Assembly (NCBI GenBank): GCA_900544265.1
Contig: UQUQ01000002.1
Location: forward strand, 1-64,000
Length of the DNA stretch: 64,000 nucleotides
Direction of reading: 5' to 3'
Source of the DNA: an uncultured Alistipes sp.
GTDB taxonomy: Bacteria > Bacteroidota > Bacteroidia > Bacteroidales > Rikenellaceae
Position 1 is the first letter of the stretch. The number at the start of each line of letters is the position of its first letter. Shown here in pieces: positions 22,308 to 32,069 of this stretch. The translations under genes were made by a program, and so were the position numbers. The notes below the pieces were generated by a model. That model was not told the DNA's origin, searched no databases, and saw only the letters and a program-made list of their open reading frames with translations.

Positions 22308-23999
22308 ATGAACCTCAAACACGTGATGGTGTATGCCCTGGCGGGAGTGATGCTCGCCGCTGCGGGATGCCGCGCCGGTGCCGCGGTGACATCATCTGAT
22401 TCCGAGCTGCCGTTTACCCTCCCGACGATCCCGCGCCCCTCGATTCCCGACCGTTCGGTCAGCGTCGCGGACTTCGGCGGCACGGGCGACGGACATACGC
22501 TTTCGACTCGGGCCTTCGCCGATGCGATCGAGTCGCTCGCCCGTCAGGGCGGCGGCCGGGTGGTCGTACCCGAGGGCGTCTGGTACACGGGCCCCATCGT
22601 ACTCAAGGACAATATCGAACTGCACCTCGAGCAGAACGCCGTCATCGTCTTCAGCGACGACAAGAGCCTCTATCCGCTTGTCGAGACCACCTTCGAGGGG
22701 CTTGACACGTGGCGCTGCCAGTCGCCGCTTTCGGCCCGCGGCGTGAAGAATGTCGCCATCACGGGCCACGGCGTCATCGACGGCAACGGCGATGCGTGGC
22801 GCGCCGTGAAGTACGACAAGCTCAATCCCCGCCAGTGGAAGGAGAAGATCAGCAGCGGCGGCGTGCTTTCCGACGACGGCAAGACGTGGTACCCCTCCGA
22901 GAGCTACAAGTTCGGTGCCACGTCGGGTGCCGACCAGAACGTCTCGACCTGGGCCCGGACGGTGGAGGACTTCGAGCGCATGCACGACTTCCTGCGTCCG
23001 GTGATGGTCTCGATCCACCACTGCGAGAACGTGCTGCTCGAGGATGTCACCTTCCAGAACTCCCCCTGCTGGAATATCCATCCGGCCATGTGCACGAACC
23101 TGATCGTCAACAACATCACGGTCCGCTGCCCGGACTATGCGCAGAACAGCGACGGCATCGACGTCGAGTCGTGCCGGAATGTCAGCGTGACCAACTCGCA
23201 TTTCGACGTGGGTGACGACGGCATCTGCATCAAGAGCGGCAAGGACCAGGCGGGCCGCGACCGCGGCATTCCGTGCGAGAACATCCTCGTCGACAACTGC
23301 ATCGTCTTCCACGGCCACGGCGGCTTCGTCGTGGGCAGCGAAATGTCGGGCGGCGTGCGCAACGTCAAGGTCTCGAACTGCGTCTTCTCCGGTACGGACG
23401 TCGGCCTGCGCTTCAAGTCGACGCGCGGCCGCGGCGGCGTCGTCGAGAACATCCACATCGAGAACATCACCATGAACAACATCCTGCAGGAGCCGCTGCT
23501 GTTCGACCTCTTCTACGGCGGCAAGTCCGCTTCGGAGGCGCGGGCCGAGGGGCCCGAGGCCGAACCCTCGGACCTCGAGGCGAAGCCCGTCGACGAGACC
23601 ACGCCGGCCTTCCGCGACATCCATATCCGCAACGTGTGGTGCCGCGGCGCCAACCGGGCGATGTACTTCAACGGCCTGCCCGAGATGAACGTCGAGCACG
23701 TGACCGTCGAGAATACGCAGATCTACGCCCGCACGGGTGCGCAGATCAACGAATCGTCGGATGTCGTGCTGCACAACGTGAAGGTCATTCCCGAAGAGGG
23801 GCCGGCCCTGCTGCTCAACAACGTGAAGGACTTTACGGCCGAGGGCTTCGAGTGCCCCGCGGGGCTCAACCCCGCCCTTGTGGTGACGGGCAGCCGCAAC
23901 CGCGGCATCGCCGTGCATTCGGCGCAGATCGGTACGGCGAACGCCTCGTTGTCGAAGAGCGCCGCCGGGTGTGTCGCAATCAACGAACAATCCAAATAA
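22308..23999 (+). CDS. GH28 polygalacturonase lipoprotein
   Basis: A 563-residue right-handed beta-helix enzyme cutting alpha-1,4-galacturonic acid links in pectin. The lipobox LAAAGC puts the acylated Cys at residue 21. GH28 catalytic signatures are all visible: NSDGID (Asp282), GDDG (Asp303-Asp304), GHG (His337) and RFK (Arg368, Lys370). A Glu/Ala-rich insertion (EARAEGPEAEPSDLEAKPVD) at about 413-432 is unusual. The ATG at 22308 gives a proper lipoprotein signal; longer readings do not. It likely acts at the outer membrane on galacturonan oligosaccharides released by the pectate lyase. Confidence 0.9.
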   Translation: MNLKHVMVYALAGVMLAAAGCRAGAAVTSSDSELPFTLPTIPRPSIPDRSVSVADFGGTGDGHTLSTRAFADAIESLARQGGGRVVVPEGVWYTGPIVLKDNIELHLEQNAVIVFSDDKSLYPLVETTFEGLDTWRCQSPLSARGVKNVAITGHGVIDGNGDAWRAVKYDKLNPRQWKEKISSGGVLSDDGKTWYPSESYKFGATSGADQNVSTWARTVEDFERMHDFLRPVMVSIHHCENVLLEDVTFQNSPCWNIHPAMCTNLIVNNITVRCPDYAQNSDGIDVESCRNVSVTNSHFDVGDDGICIKSGKDQAGRDRGIPCENILVDNCIVFHGHGGFVVGSEMSGGVRNVKVSNCVFSGTDVGLRFKSTRGRGGVVENIHIENITMNNILQEPLLFDLFYGGKSASEARAEGPEAEPSDLEAKPVDETTPAFRDIHIRNVWCRGANRAMYFNGLPEMNVEHVTVENTQIYARTGAQINESSDVVLHNVKVIPEEGPALLLNNVKDFTAEGFECPAGLNPALVVTGSRNRGIAVHSAQIGTANASLSKSAAGCVAINEQSK

Positions 24000-24012
24000 A
24001 CAGAGACAAATT

Positions 24013-25908
24013 ATGAATCGTTGCATTCCCTGCTTTGCGTTGAGTGTGCTGTTCTGCCTGGCGGCATGCAGCAGCAACTCCGCCGAGGAGACGCAGAACG
24101 ACGGAGCCCGGACGCTCCCCGTGCCGACGGTCACCGTGACGGTCAACGACCTGACGGCCAATGTGCGTTGGAGCATCTCCGAAAATGTCACCAACGTGCG
24201 CTTTACCTACGAATTTTACCGCGACGGCGCCGAGACGCCGCTCGAGACGGCCACCACGCGCCAGAGCTCGCACGATTTCGAGATCGAGGAGGGCCTCCTC
24301 TATCGGGTCCGCGTGCGTGCGACGGCCCCCGTCGGGACGAACGAATGGAAGGATTCCGACTTCTCGGAATTCGTCGAGGTGTCGGCCGACAACGGCGGTG
24401 ACGACCCCGACCCGGATCCCGATCCCCAGCCGGGTGTGGATGTCGGGCTGCCCCTTGCCGGAGAGAACGACGGCGTGATCCGCGCCTTCCCCGGCGCCGA
24501 GGGCGGCGGCATGTACGTCACGGGCGGCCGCGGCGGCAAGGTCTACCACGTGACCAAGCTCGACGACGACGGTTCGGTCGGTACGCTGCGCCACGCCATC
24601 AGCCAGTCGGGTGCACGCATTATCGTCTTCGACGTCTGCGGCACGATCCGCCTGACGAAGACGCTCGAGATCAAGAACGACAACCTGACCATCGCCGGAC
24701 AGACCGCACCGGGCGACGGCATCTGCCTGCGCGACCACTCCGTGCAGGTGAAGGCCGACAACGTCATCATCCGCTACATGCGTTTCCGCATGGGCGATGT
24801 CGCCAAGGATGAGGACGACGCCATCTGGGGCCGCTACAACGAGAACCTGATCCTCGACCACTGCACCATGTCGTGGTCGACCGACGAGTGCGCGTCGTTC
24901 TACGCCAACCGCAACTTCACGATGCAGTGGTGCCTGCTCTCGGAGAGCCTGCGCAACTCGATTCACGGCAAGGGCAAGCACGGCTACGGCGGTCTGTGGG
25001 GCGGACGCAACGCCTCGTTCCACCACAACATGCTCGCCGACCACGACAGCCGCAATGCGCGCATCGACCACCCGGGCATCTACGTCAACGGCTCGACCGA
25101 CTACCGCCCGACGCACCGCGGCAACGTCGACCTGCGCAACAACGTGATCTACAACTGGGGCGACAACTCGACCTACGGCGGCGAGGACGGCAGCTACAAC
25201 CTCGTGGGCAACTACTACAAGCCCGGTCCGGCCTCGAAGCAGCGCAAGTATTTCGTCGATGCCTACTGGTACAACTCCTCGTTCGACATGGGTTCGGCCT
25301 ATCCGCGCATCTACATGGAGGACAACTACCACGCCGGCAGCTATGCCTCGGCGCTCAACAGCGACAACTGGAACGGCGGCGTTTCGTATCACAACCAGTC
25401 GCAGTACGGCGAGAACCCCTCGACGGAGGCGGGGCATCTGACGGCGCCGCTCTCGATCAAGGCCGACGACGCGACGACGTGCTACACGACGACGCACCCC
25501 GTGGCCGATGCCTATGAGCGCGTGCTCTCGTATGTGGGCGCCTCGCTGCGCCGCGATGCGGTCGATACCCGCGTGATAAGCGATGCCCGCACGGGTACGG
25601 CCTCCTGCACGGGCAGCAACGGCTCGACGGGCGGTCTGATTGACACGCAGGATGATGCGGGCGGCTGGCCCGTGCTGACGGCCACCGACGAGGAGATCGT
25701 CCGCGCGGCGACCGACACGGACGGCGACGGCATTCCCGACTACTACGAGGAGCTGCTCGGTCTCGACAAGAACGATGCGTCGGACGCTGCGGCCAAGACG
25801 CTCGACCCGCAGGGGCTCTACTCCAACCTGGAGGTCTACCTCCACTACCTGGTCAAGGACATTACGGCGGCACAGGTGGCCGGCGGAACCTATACGGCAC
25901 TCGACTGA
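24013..25908 (+). CDS. PL1 pectate lyase lipoprotein with FN3-like domain
   Basis: A 631-residue protein. The lipobox LAACS gives acylated Cys near residue 16. Residues about 38-125 form an FN3-like sandwich, followed by an Asp/Pro linker (DDPDPDPDPQPG). The lyase domain (about 155-560) has the parallel beta-helix start FPGAEGGGMYVTGGRGG, the WSTDECASFYANRN segment and calcium/substrate motifs (RHAISQSGARIIVFDV, DHDSRNARID). Near the end, DTDGDGIPDYYEELLG is a thrombospondin type-3 / dockerin-like calcium motif. PL1 enzymes cleave de-esterified homogalacturonan by beta-elimination. It starts 13 bases after the GH28 stop. Confidence 0.88.
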   Translation: MNRCIPCFALSVLFCLAACSSNSAEETQNDGARTLPVPTVTVTVNDLTANVRWSISENVTNVRFTYEFYRDGAETPLETATTRQSSHDFEIEEGLLYRVRVRATAPVGTNEWKDSDFSEFVEVSADNGGDDPDPDPDPQPGVDVGLPLAGENDGVIRAFPGAEGGGMYVTGGRGGKVYHVTKLDDDGSVGTLRHAISQSGARIIVFDVCGTIRLTKTLEIKNDNLTIAGQTAPGDGICLRDHSVQVKADNVIIRYMRFRMGDVAKDEDDAIWGRYNENLILDHCTMSWSTDECASFYANRNFTMQWCLLSESLRNSIHGKGKHGYGGLWGGRNASFHHNMLADHDSRNARIDHPGIYVNGSTDYRPTHRGNVDLRNNVIYNWGDNSTYGGEDGSYNLVGNYYKPGPASKQRKYFVDAYWYNSSFDMGSAYPRIYMEDNYHAGSYASALNSDNWNGGVSYHNQSQYGENPSTEAGHLTAPLSIKADDATTCYTTTHPVADAYERVLSYVGASLRRDAVDTRVISDARTGTASCTGSNGSTGGLIDTQDDAGGWPVLTATDEEIVRAATDTDGDGIPDYYEELLGLDKNDASDAAAKTLDPQGLYSNLEVYLHYLVKDITAAQVAGGTYTALD

Positions 25909-25970
25909 TCGTTCGGTGCCTGCACGTGGACGGATGAGGGGGCAATACCTCTCATCTGTCGTATAAAGCG

Positions 25971-27623
25971 ATGAGAAAAATGAAGTTGCGTCACCTCTTG
26001 CCGGCCGTCCTGCTGCTGACGGCCCTCCCTGCCGCGGGGCAGGATTCGCTGCGGGTCTTCCTCGTCGGAGATTCGACCTGCGCCACGAAGGATCTCGGAA
26101 AGCAGAACCCCGAGCGGGGCTGGGGACACATGTTCGCCCCGCTGTTCGATGCCTCGGTGACGGTCGAGAACCACGCCGTGAACGGGCGTTCGACCAAGTC
26201 GTTCCGCGACGAGGGCCGCTGGGATGCGGTCCTGTCGGCGCTGCGGCCGGGCGACTACGTCTTCATCCAGTTCGGACACAACGACCAGAAGATCGCCGAC
26301 TCGACCCGCTACGCCTCGCCCGCGGACTATGCCGAGAATCTGCGGCGCTACGTGCGCGAGGCACGGGAGCGGGGGGCCGAGCCGGTGCTGCTGACCTCCG
26401 TCGTGCGGCGCCACTTCGTCGACGGCGAGCTGACGGACACCCACGGGGAGTACCCCGCAGCCGTGCGGCGCGTGGCTGCGGAGGAGCGCGTACCGCTGCT
26501 CGACATGGAGCCGCTCACGCGCGAGTGGGTGTCGTCGCTCGGCGACGAAGCCTCGAAGGGGTATTTCATGTGGGTCGAGCCGGGCGTCTGCCCGCGCTAT
26601 CCCGACGGACGGCAGGACGACACGCACCTCAACGTGCGGGGTGCCCGCACCGTGGCCCGCATGGTGGCCGACGAGGTGAGCCGGGTGCTTCCGGAGCTGG
26701 GCGCCCGCCGCGTCGATTACGACCTCGTCGTGGCGAAGGACGGCTCGGGCGACTTCTTCACGCTGCGCGAGGCGGTGGCCGCGATTCCCGACTTCGGGCG
26801 CGACACGACGCGGGTGCTCGTGTGCGCGGGCCTCTACCGCGAGAAGGTCGTCATCCCGGCGACCAAGCGGCTGGTGGCGCTCGATGGCCGCGGCCAGGTG
26901 CGCGTCTCGTGGGACGATTACGCCTCGCGGATCGGCGCGACGGGCCGTCCGCTCGGCACGTCGGGTTCGGCGACCGTCTACTTCGGCGGCGACGGCTGGA
27001 CCGTGCGTAACCTCACCTTCGAGAATACGGCCGGAAGGGTAGGGCAGGCCGTGGCCGTGCAGTGCCTCGCCGACGGGCTGCACTTCATCGGCTGCCGCTT
27101 CCTGGGCAATCAGGATACGCTCTACCTCTACGCCTCGGGCAACCGCGACGGCGAGACGGTCGCAGAGAACGCCCGCATGCGCTTCGACGACTGCTATGTC
27201 GAGGGGACGACCGACTTCATCTTCGGTGCCGCGTCGGCACTCTTCCGCCGGTGCGAGATCCGCTCGCTGGCCGACTCCTACGTCACGGCCGCCTCGACCT
27301 GCCGCGGGCAGTCGTGCGGGCTGATCTTCGAGGAGTGCCGCCTGACGGCCGCCCCGGGGGTCACGCGCTGCTACCTGGGCCGCCCGTGGCGCGATTACGC
27401 GCAGACGGTCTTCATCCGCTGCAATCTGGGTGCGCACATCCTCCCGGTAGGGTGGCACGACTGGGACAAACCCCGCACGCACCGGACGGCCTTCTATGCC
27501 GAATACGCCTCCGAAGGCCCCGGCGCCGCTCCCGCGCAACGCGTGCGCTGGTCGCACCAACTCTCGGCCCGCGAGGCGCGGGCAGTGCTTTCGGCGTTTG
27601 AAAAGTTGGACAAATTCCGATAA
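25971..27623 (+). CDS. CE12-CE8 fusion: pectin acetyl- and methylesterase
   Basis: A 550-residue bifunctional secreted enzyme. After a signal peptide (cleaved near 23), residues about 27-245 are an SGNH esterase of family CE12 (GDST with Ser35, FGHND, and DDTHLN near the end), which removes acetyl groups from rhamnogalacturonan. Residues about 250-550 are a CE8 pectin methylesterase beta-helix (VAKDGSGDFFTLREAV, GNQDTLY, EGTTDFIFG, YLGRPWRDY), which removes methyl esters from homogalacturonan. Together they would clear esters ahead of the PL1 and GH28 enzymes. No linker repeat separates the parts. The promoter of the next gene overlaps its last codons. Confidence 0.9.
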   Translation: MRKMKLRHLLPAVLLLTALPAAGQDSLRVFLVGDSTCATKDLGKQNPERGWGHMFAPLFDASVTVENHAVNGRSTKSFRDEGRWDAVLSALRPGDYVFIQFGHNDQKIADSTRYASPADYAENLRRYVREARERGAEPVLLTSVVRRHFVDGELTDTHGEYPAAVRRVAAEERVPLLDMEPLTREWVSSLGDEASKGYFMWVEPGVCPRYPDGRQDDTHLNVRGARTVARMVADEVSRVLPELGARRVDYDLVVAKDGSGDFFTLREAVAAIPDFGRDTTRVLVCAGLYREKVVIPATKRLVALDGRGQVRVSWDDYASRIGATGRPLGTSGSATVYFGGDGWTVRNLTFENTAGRVGQAVAVQCLADGLHFIGCRFLGNQDTLYLYASGNRDGETVAENARMRFDDCYVEGTTDFIFGAASALFRRCEIRSLADSYVTAASTCRGQSCGLIFEECRLTAAPGVTRCYLGRPWRDYAQTVFIRCNLGAHILPVGWHDWDKPRTHRTAFYAEYASEGPGAAPAQRVRWSHQLSAREARAVLSAFEKLDKFR

Positions 27624-27637
27624 ATTTCGTATATTTG
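27606..27637 (+). promoter_or_regulatory. Promoter of the HTCS gene
   Basis: TTGG (27606-27609) and TATATTTG (27630-27637) have a 20-base spacer, close to the Bacteroidetes -33/-7 pattern. The start codon follows 25 bases later. The promoter lies in the 3' end of the upstream coding region. Confidence 0.65.
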
Positions 27638-27662
27638 AATTCTACCGGAACCGACCAAACTC

Positions 27663-30600
27663 ATGAAACGCCTGCTGCTGACCCTTTTGATCCTGCTTTG
27701 CGGGGCGGCCGAATCGACCGCCCAGCAACCTCCGCAGTGCATCTTCCAGACCTACTCCACGCTCGACGGCCTGACGCACGACCGCATTGCGGACATCTAT
27801 ACCGATTCGCGCGGATTCGTGTGGGTCTGCACCTGGTACGGGGTCAGCCGCTTCGACGGTTATTCGTTCAAGAACTTCAGTACGGCGCCGGGTGATTTCT
27901 CGCCGCTGTCGCACCACCGCTTCATCTCCGTGAGCGAGGACTCGAACGGGCACCTCTGGTTCACGACCTACAATTTCCATGTCTACCGCCTGAACCGCTT
28001 TACCGAGCAGTTTGAGGATGTGGTGTCGCTCATCGAGGGGGTCGATTCCAACCACTACCGGGCGAGCTACTGTCTGCACGACGGCGACGGCGGCACGTGG
28101 GTGGCGATCTCGGGGCTGGGCGTGGCCCGCTTCGCCGACGCTCCGGACGCTTCGCCCGTGCTCGTCGATGCCTTCTTCGATACGCCGGTGCTCGGCGGCG
28201 AGGTGACGGCCATGTATGTCGACGACCGCAACAACGCCTGGATCGCCGCGGCGGACGGTCAACTCAACTACATCGCGGCCGCTGCGCCGCGCCGGGCCAT
28301 CACGCTCTGCGAAACCGAACTCCCGGGCTTCTCCTTTGCGGCCGATTCGGGTGCGGTCTACTGCGCCACGCCGCAGGAGGTCGTGCGGGCCGACAAGCGG
28401 GGCCGCGACGTCGTGCGCATTTCGGGCGCCACCTCCGACCTGACGGCCATTGCGGCCGATACGGCGCGCCGCGAGGTCTATGTCGGCAGCCGCAACGGCG
28501 ATCTTTACCGCATTGCCCGGTCGCACCTGGCGCGGCTGACACCCCGGGGTCCGCGTCCGAGCCGCATCCGCGACCTGGCGGCCGACTCGCACGGCATCCT
28601 GTGGGTCACGACGCCCCGCGCCGGCATCACGCGCTACAACCCCTCAACGGACGACTACAAGCACTTCGAGCAGAAACCCTATACGGTCTCCTACAACCTC
28701 GATACGATCACGAAGATCGCCGAGGGCGGCGGCCGCCTGTGGATCAAGATGAACCAGTACGGGTTCGGCTACTACGACCGCAAGCGGGACCTCGTGCTGC
28801 CCTTCTACAACGATCCCGGGCAGCCGAACTGTCAGATGACCAACGCCGTCGTGCGCTTCGACGTGCAGGAGGACGTGCTGTGGCTCTCGACCTACAACGA
28901 GCGCGGCCTGCGCAAGGCGGTGCTGCTGCGGCAGCCGGCCGACGTCTTCACGCTCGACTCCGATTCGCCGAATCCGCTTTCGGGCGAGATCCGCGCCCTG
29001 ATGAACGACCGCCGCGGCCGCCTGTGGGTCGGGACGCGCGACGGCGAGCTGATCGCCTTCGATGCCGATTACAACCCGCTCTACCGCCTGCCCGTGCAGG
29101 GACGCGGTACGGGCATGATCTACACGCTCAAGGAGGATTCGTCGGGCTGCATCTGGGTCGGGATCAAGGGCGAAGGCCTCTACCGGCTCAAGCCCGCGGG
29201 CGGCGGTTACGCCGTGACGCACTACGTGCACTCCGACGCCGACCCCTATTCGCTCAACGACAATCAGATCTACTGCGTCGAGGAGGACGCCGCGGGCCGC
29301 ATCTGGATCGCCACCTACGGCGGCGGCATCAACATCCTCGATGAGCCCGACAGCGGCCGCTTCATCCATGCCGGCAACCAGCTGGCGCACTATCCGCTCG
29401 ACGAGGCGGGGCGCGTGCGCTGGCTGCTCAGCGACACGGAGCACCGCATGTTCGCCGCCACGGTCGACGGCCTGCTGGTCTTCGACCCGAGCGTCGGCTA
29501 CCGGCAGATGCGCTTCGACCTCGTACAGAAGATTCCGGGCGACGTCTCGTCGCTTGGCAACAACGACATCATCCACATGTGCAAGGACTCCGCGGGGCAC
29601 ATCTGGCTGGCCACCTACGGCGGCGGCCTGAACCTGATCGACGCCTACGACGAGCACGGCCGGCCGCGCTTCCGCTGCTTCGGGCAGGAGAGCGGCCTGT
29701 CGAGCAACATCTGCATGGCCGTGACGGAGGACCACGCGGGCGACATCTGGGTCTCGACGCACAACGCCGTCTCGCGCTTCGATCCGCACCGCGAGGTCTT
29801 CTCGAACTACAACCTCTACGACGACATGCGCAACGCCATCCTCAGTGAGGCGACGACACTGACTACCCCTTCTGGACATGTGCTCTTCGGCGGGCGGCGG
29901 CAGATCTTCCGCTTCGATCCCGAGCAGGTGCGCTCCTCGAAGATCGACTACGACCTCCACTTCACGAGGTTTTACGTGCGCAACCACCCCGTCGTGGCGG
30001 GCCCCGGGTCGCCGCTCGCGGTTTCGGTCTCCGAGGCCGACAGGGTGGCGCTGCCCTACGACTTCTCGAACTTCCGCATGGAGTTCGCCTCGCTGAACTA
30101 CGCCATCCAGCACGCCGTGGGGTACATGTACAAACTCGAGGGTTACGACCGTGACTGGAACATTGCGGGTACGACCAACCGCGCCTCCTACTCGAATCTG
30201 CCGATCGGTCACTACCGCTTCCATGTCAAGGCCTTTGTCGGCAATACGGCGGCGGCCGATGACGGCATTGCGATTGCCGTGGATGTCCTTCCGCCGTTCT
30301 GGCTTACGTGGTGGGCCAAGACGATCTACGTGCTGCTGACGCTGACCGTTCTGGCGGTGATCCTGCGCACGGCGAATTCCGTGCTGCGCATCCGTCGCCA
30401 GGCCAAAGTCGAGCAGGACCTGACCGACCTGAAGCTGCGCTTCTTCACCAACATCTCGCACGAGCTGCGCACGCCGCTCACGCTGATTCTGGGCGGCATC
30501 GAGGACGTGCGCCGGCACGACAAGCTCTCCGAGCGCGGCGAGAGCAGCCTCACGCTCGCATACCGCAACGCCAAGCGCATGCTGTCGCTCATCAACCAGC

Positions 30601-32036
30601 TGCTCGATTTCCGCAAGATCGTCAAGAACAAGATGGAGCTGAAGATTTCGCGCGTGGACCTCGTTCCCGTCGTCGAGGATGCCATCGAGGACTTCCGCGA
30701 AATGGCCGCCGAGCGGCACATCGAGCTGCTCTTCACCGTCTCGCGGCGCTCGATCCTCGTCTGGGTCGACATCGAACGCATGGAGAGCGTCATCTACAAC
30801 CTGCTGTCGAACGCCATGAAGTTCACGCCCAACGGCGGGAAGGTCGAGGTGATCCTCTCGCAGCGTGACGAGGAGGAGTGCGTGCTGCTCACGGTGCGCG
30901 ACACGGGCATCGGCATTCCGAAGGACAAGCAGGGCGCGATCTTCGAGCGCTTCGCGCAGGCGTCGCGGGCCGTGGACCCCAACATGAAGGGTTCGGGCAT
31001 CGGGCTGTCGCTCTGCCGCGACATCGTCGCCCTGCACCACGGCGAGATCACGCTCGAGAGCCGTCCGGGCGAAGGATCGGCCTTCACCGTGCGGCTCCGC
31101 CTGGGCAACGCCCACTTCGGCATGGACCAGATCGACTTCTCGGGGGCCAGCGTCTCCGAACACCACAGCCACTACATGGTCAGCGACTACACGTCGGCCG
31201 AGAGCCAGCGCCGCACGGATGTCACCCCGCCGAAGGATGCTCCGAAGATCCTCCTCGTGGAGGACAACCGCGAGCTGCGCATCTTCATGTACAACAGCCT
31301 GATCGACACCTACCACGTCGTCGAGGCCGAAGACGGCGTCGAGGCGCTGGAGAAGATCCGTTCGGAGATGCCCGACATCATCGTCACGGACCTGATGATG
31401 CCCCGCATGGACGGCATCGAGCTGATCGACAAGGTGCGGCACGACTTCACGATGAGCCACATCCCGATCATCATGCTTACGGCGCGCCATTCGCCCGACG
31501 ACCGCGTGAAGGCCATGGAGTACGGTGCCGACGGCTACATCACCAAGCCCTTCAGCATCGAGCTGCTGCTGGCCCGCATCGACAACCTGCTCACGCAGCG
31601 CCGCAAGCTCTTCGAGAAGTTCTCGTCGCAGGCGGCCCGCAACAAGGCCGTCGAGCTCGTCGTCGAGGATGTCGTGGTGACGGACCGCGACGAGGAGTTC
31701 ATGAAGGAGGTGATGTCGTGGCTTGCCGATCACATCGAGAATTCGGACCTGACGATCGACCAGCTGGCCTCGCACCTCGGACTGGGCCGCACGACGATGT
31801 ACAACAAGCTCAAGAGCCTGACGGGCAAGTCGCCCGTCGAACTCATCAAGGAGTACCGCATCACCAAGTCGCGGATGCTGCTCGGCACGGGGCAGTTCTC
31901 CGTCTCGGAGGTGGCCTACAAGGTGGGCTTCTCCGATCCGGGCTACTTCAGCCGCTGCTTCCGCGAGCAGTACCACATGTCGCCGGCCGAGTACCTGAAG
32001 ACGCACAACCTGAAGCAGAAACACGAAACCAAATGA
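27663..32036 (+). CDS. Hybrid two-component system regulator (HTCS) of the pectin locus
   Basis: A 1457-residue one-protein signalling chain. A signal peptide (to about 22) is followed by periplasmic Reg_prop two-bladed-propeller repeats and a Y_Y_Y domain before the membrane span at about 883-902. The histidine kinase has phospho-acceptor His933 (NISHELRTPLT) and ATPase motifs (DTGIGIPKDKQG, GSGIGLSL). A receiver has phospho-acceptor Asp1243 (VTDLMMPRMDG), and an AraC-type DNA-binding domain ends the protein (VAYKVGFSDPGYFSRCF). HTCS proteins sense an oligosaccharide in the periplasm and activate the neighbouring utilisation genes. The ligand here is probably a pectic oligosaccharide, inferred from context. 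Confidence 0.95.
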   Translation: MKRLLLTLLILLCGAAESTAQQPPQCIFQTYSTLDGLTHDRIADIYTDSRGFVWVCTWYGVSRFDGYSFKNFSTAPGDFSPLSHHRFISVSEDSNGHLWFTTYNFHVYRLNRFTEQFEDVVSLIEGVDSNHYRASYCLHDGDGGTWVAISGLGVARFADAPDASPVLVDAFFDTPVLGGEVTAMYVDDRNNAWIAAADGQLNYIAAAAPRRAITLCETELPGFSFAADSGAVYCATPQEVVRADKRGRDVVRISGATSDLTAIAADTARREVYVGSRNGDLYRIARSHLARLTPRGPRPSRIRDLAADSHGILWVTTPRAGITRYNPSTDDYKHFEQKPYTVSYNLDTITKIAEGGGRLWIKMNQYGFGYYDRKRDLVLPFYNDPGQPNCQMTNAVVRFDVQEDVLWLSTYNERGLRKAVLLRQPADVFTLDSDSPNPLSGEIRALMNDRRGRLWVGTRDGELIAFDADYNPLYRLPVQGRGTGMIYTLKEDSSGCIWVGIKGEGLYRLKPAGGGYAVTHYVHSDADPYSLNDNQIYCVEEDAAGRIWIATYGGGINILDEPDSGRFIHAGNQLAHYPLDEAGRVRWLLSDTEHRMFAATVDGLLVFDPSVGYRQMRFDLVQKIPGDVSSLGNNDIIHMCKDSAGHIWLATYGGGLNLIDAYDEHGRPRFRCFGQESGLSSNICMAVTEDHAGDIWVSTHNAVSRFDPHREVFSNYNLYDDMRNAILSEATTLTTPSGHVLFGGRRQIFRFDPEQVRSSKIDYDLHFTRFYVRNHPVVAGPGSPLAVSVSEADRVALPYDFSNFRMEFASLNYAIQHAVGYMYKLEGYDRDWNIAGTTNRASYSNLPIGHYRFHVKAFVGNTAAADDGIAIAVDVLPPFWLTWWAKTIYVLLTLTVLAVILRTANSVLRIRRQAKVEQDLTDLKLRFFTNISHELRTPLTLILGGIEDVRRHDKLSERGESSLTLAYRNAKRMLSLINQLLDFRKIVKNKMELKISRVDLVPVVEDAIEDFREMAAERHIELLFTVSRRSILVWVDIERMESVIYNLLSNAMKFTPNGGKVEVILSQRDEEECVLLTVRDTGIGIPKDKQGAIFERFAQASRAVDPNMKGSGIGLSLCRDIVALHHGEITLESRPGEGSAFTVRLRLGNAHFGMDQIDFSGASVSEHHSHYMVSDYTSAESQRRTDVTPPKDAPKILLVEDNRELRIFMYNSLIDTYHVVEAEDGVEALEKIRSEMPDIIVTDLMMPRMDGIELIDKVRHDFTMSHIPIIMLTARHSPDDRVKAMEYGADGYITKPFSIELLLARIDNLLTQRRKLFEKFSSQAARNKAVELVVEDVVVTDRDEEFMKEVMSWLADHIENSDLTIDQLASHLGLGRTTMYNKLKSLTGKSPVELIKEYRITKSRMLLGTGQFSVSEVAYKVGFSDPGYFSRCFREQYHMSPAEYLKTHNLKQKHETK

Positions 32037-32069
32037 TCCATTAACCCGAAAACCGAATCGAAACAGAAG

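Noticed and set aside
24405-24440. Asp/Pro repeat considered as a short tandem repeat locus
   Set aside because: It encodes the inter-domain linker of the pectate lyase and has no independent repeat structure.
22392-25845. Two minus-strand frames of 600 and 621 codons
   Set aside because: They mirror GH28 and PL1 codon periodicity and have no ribosome binding sites or family motifs.
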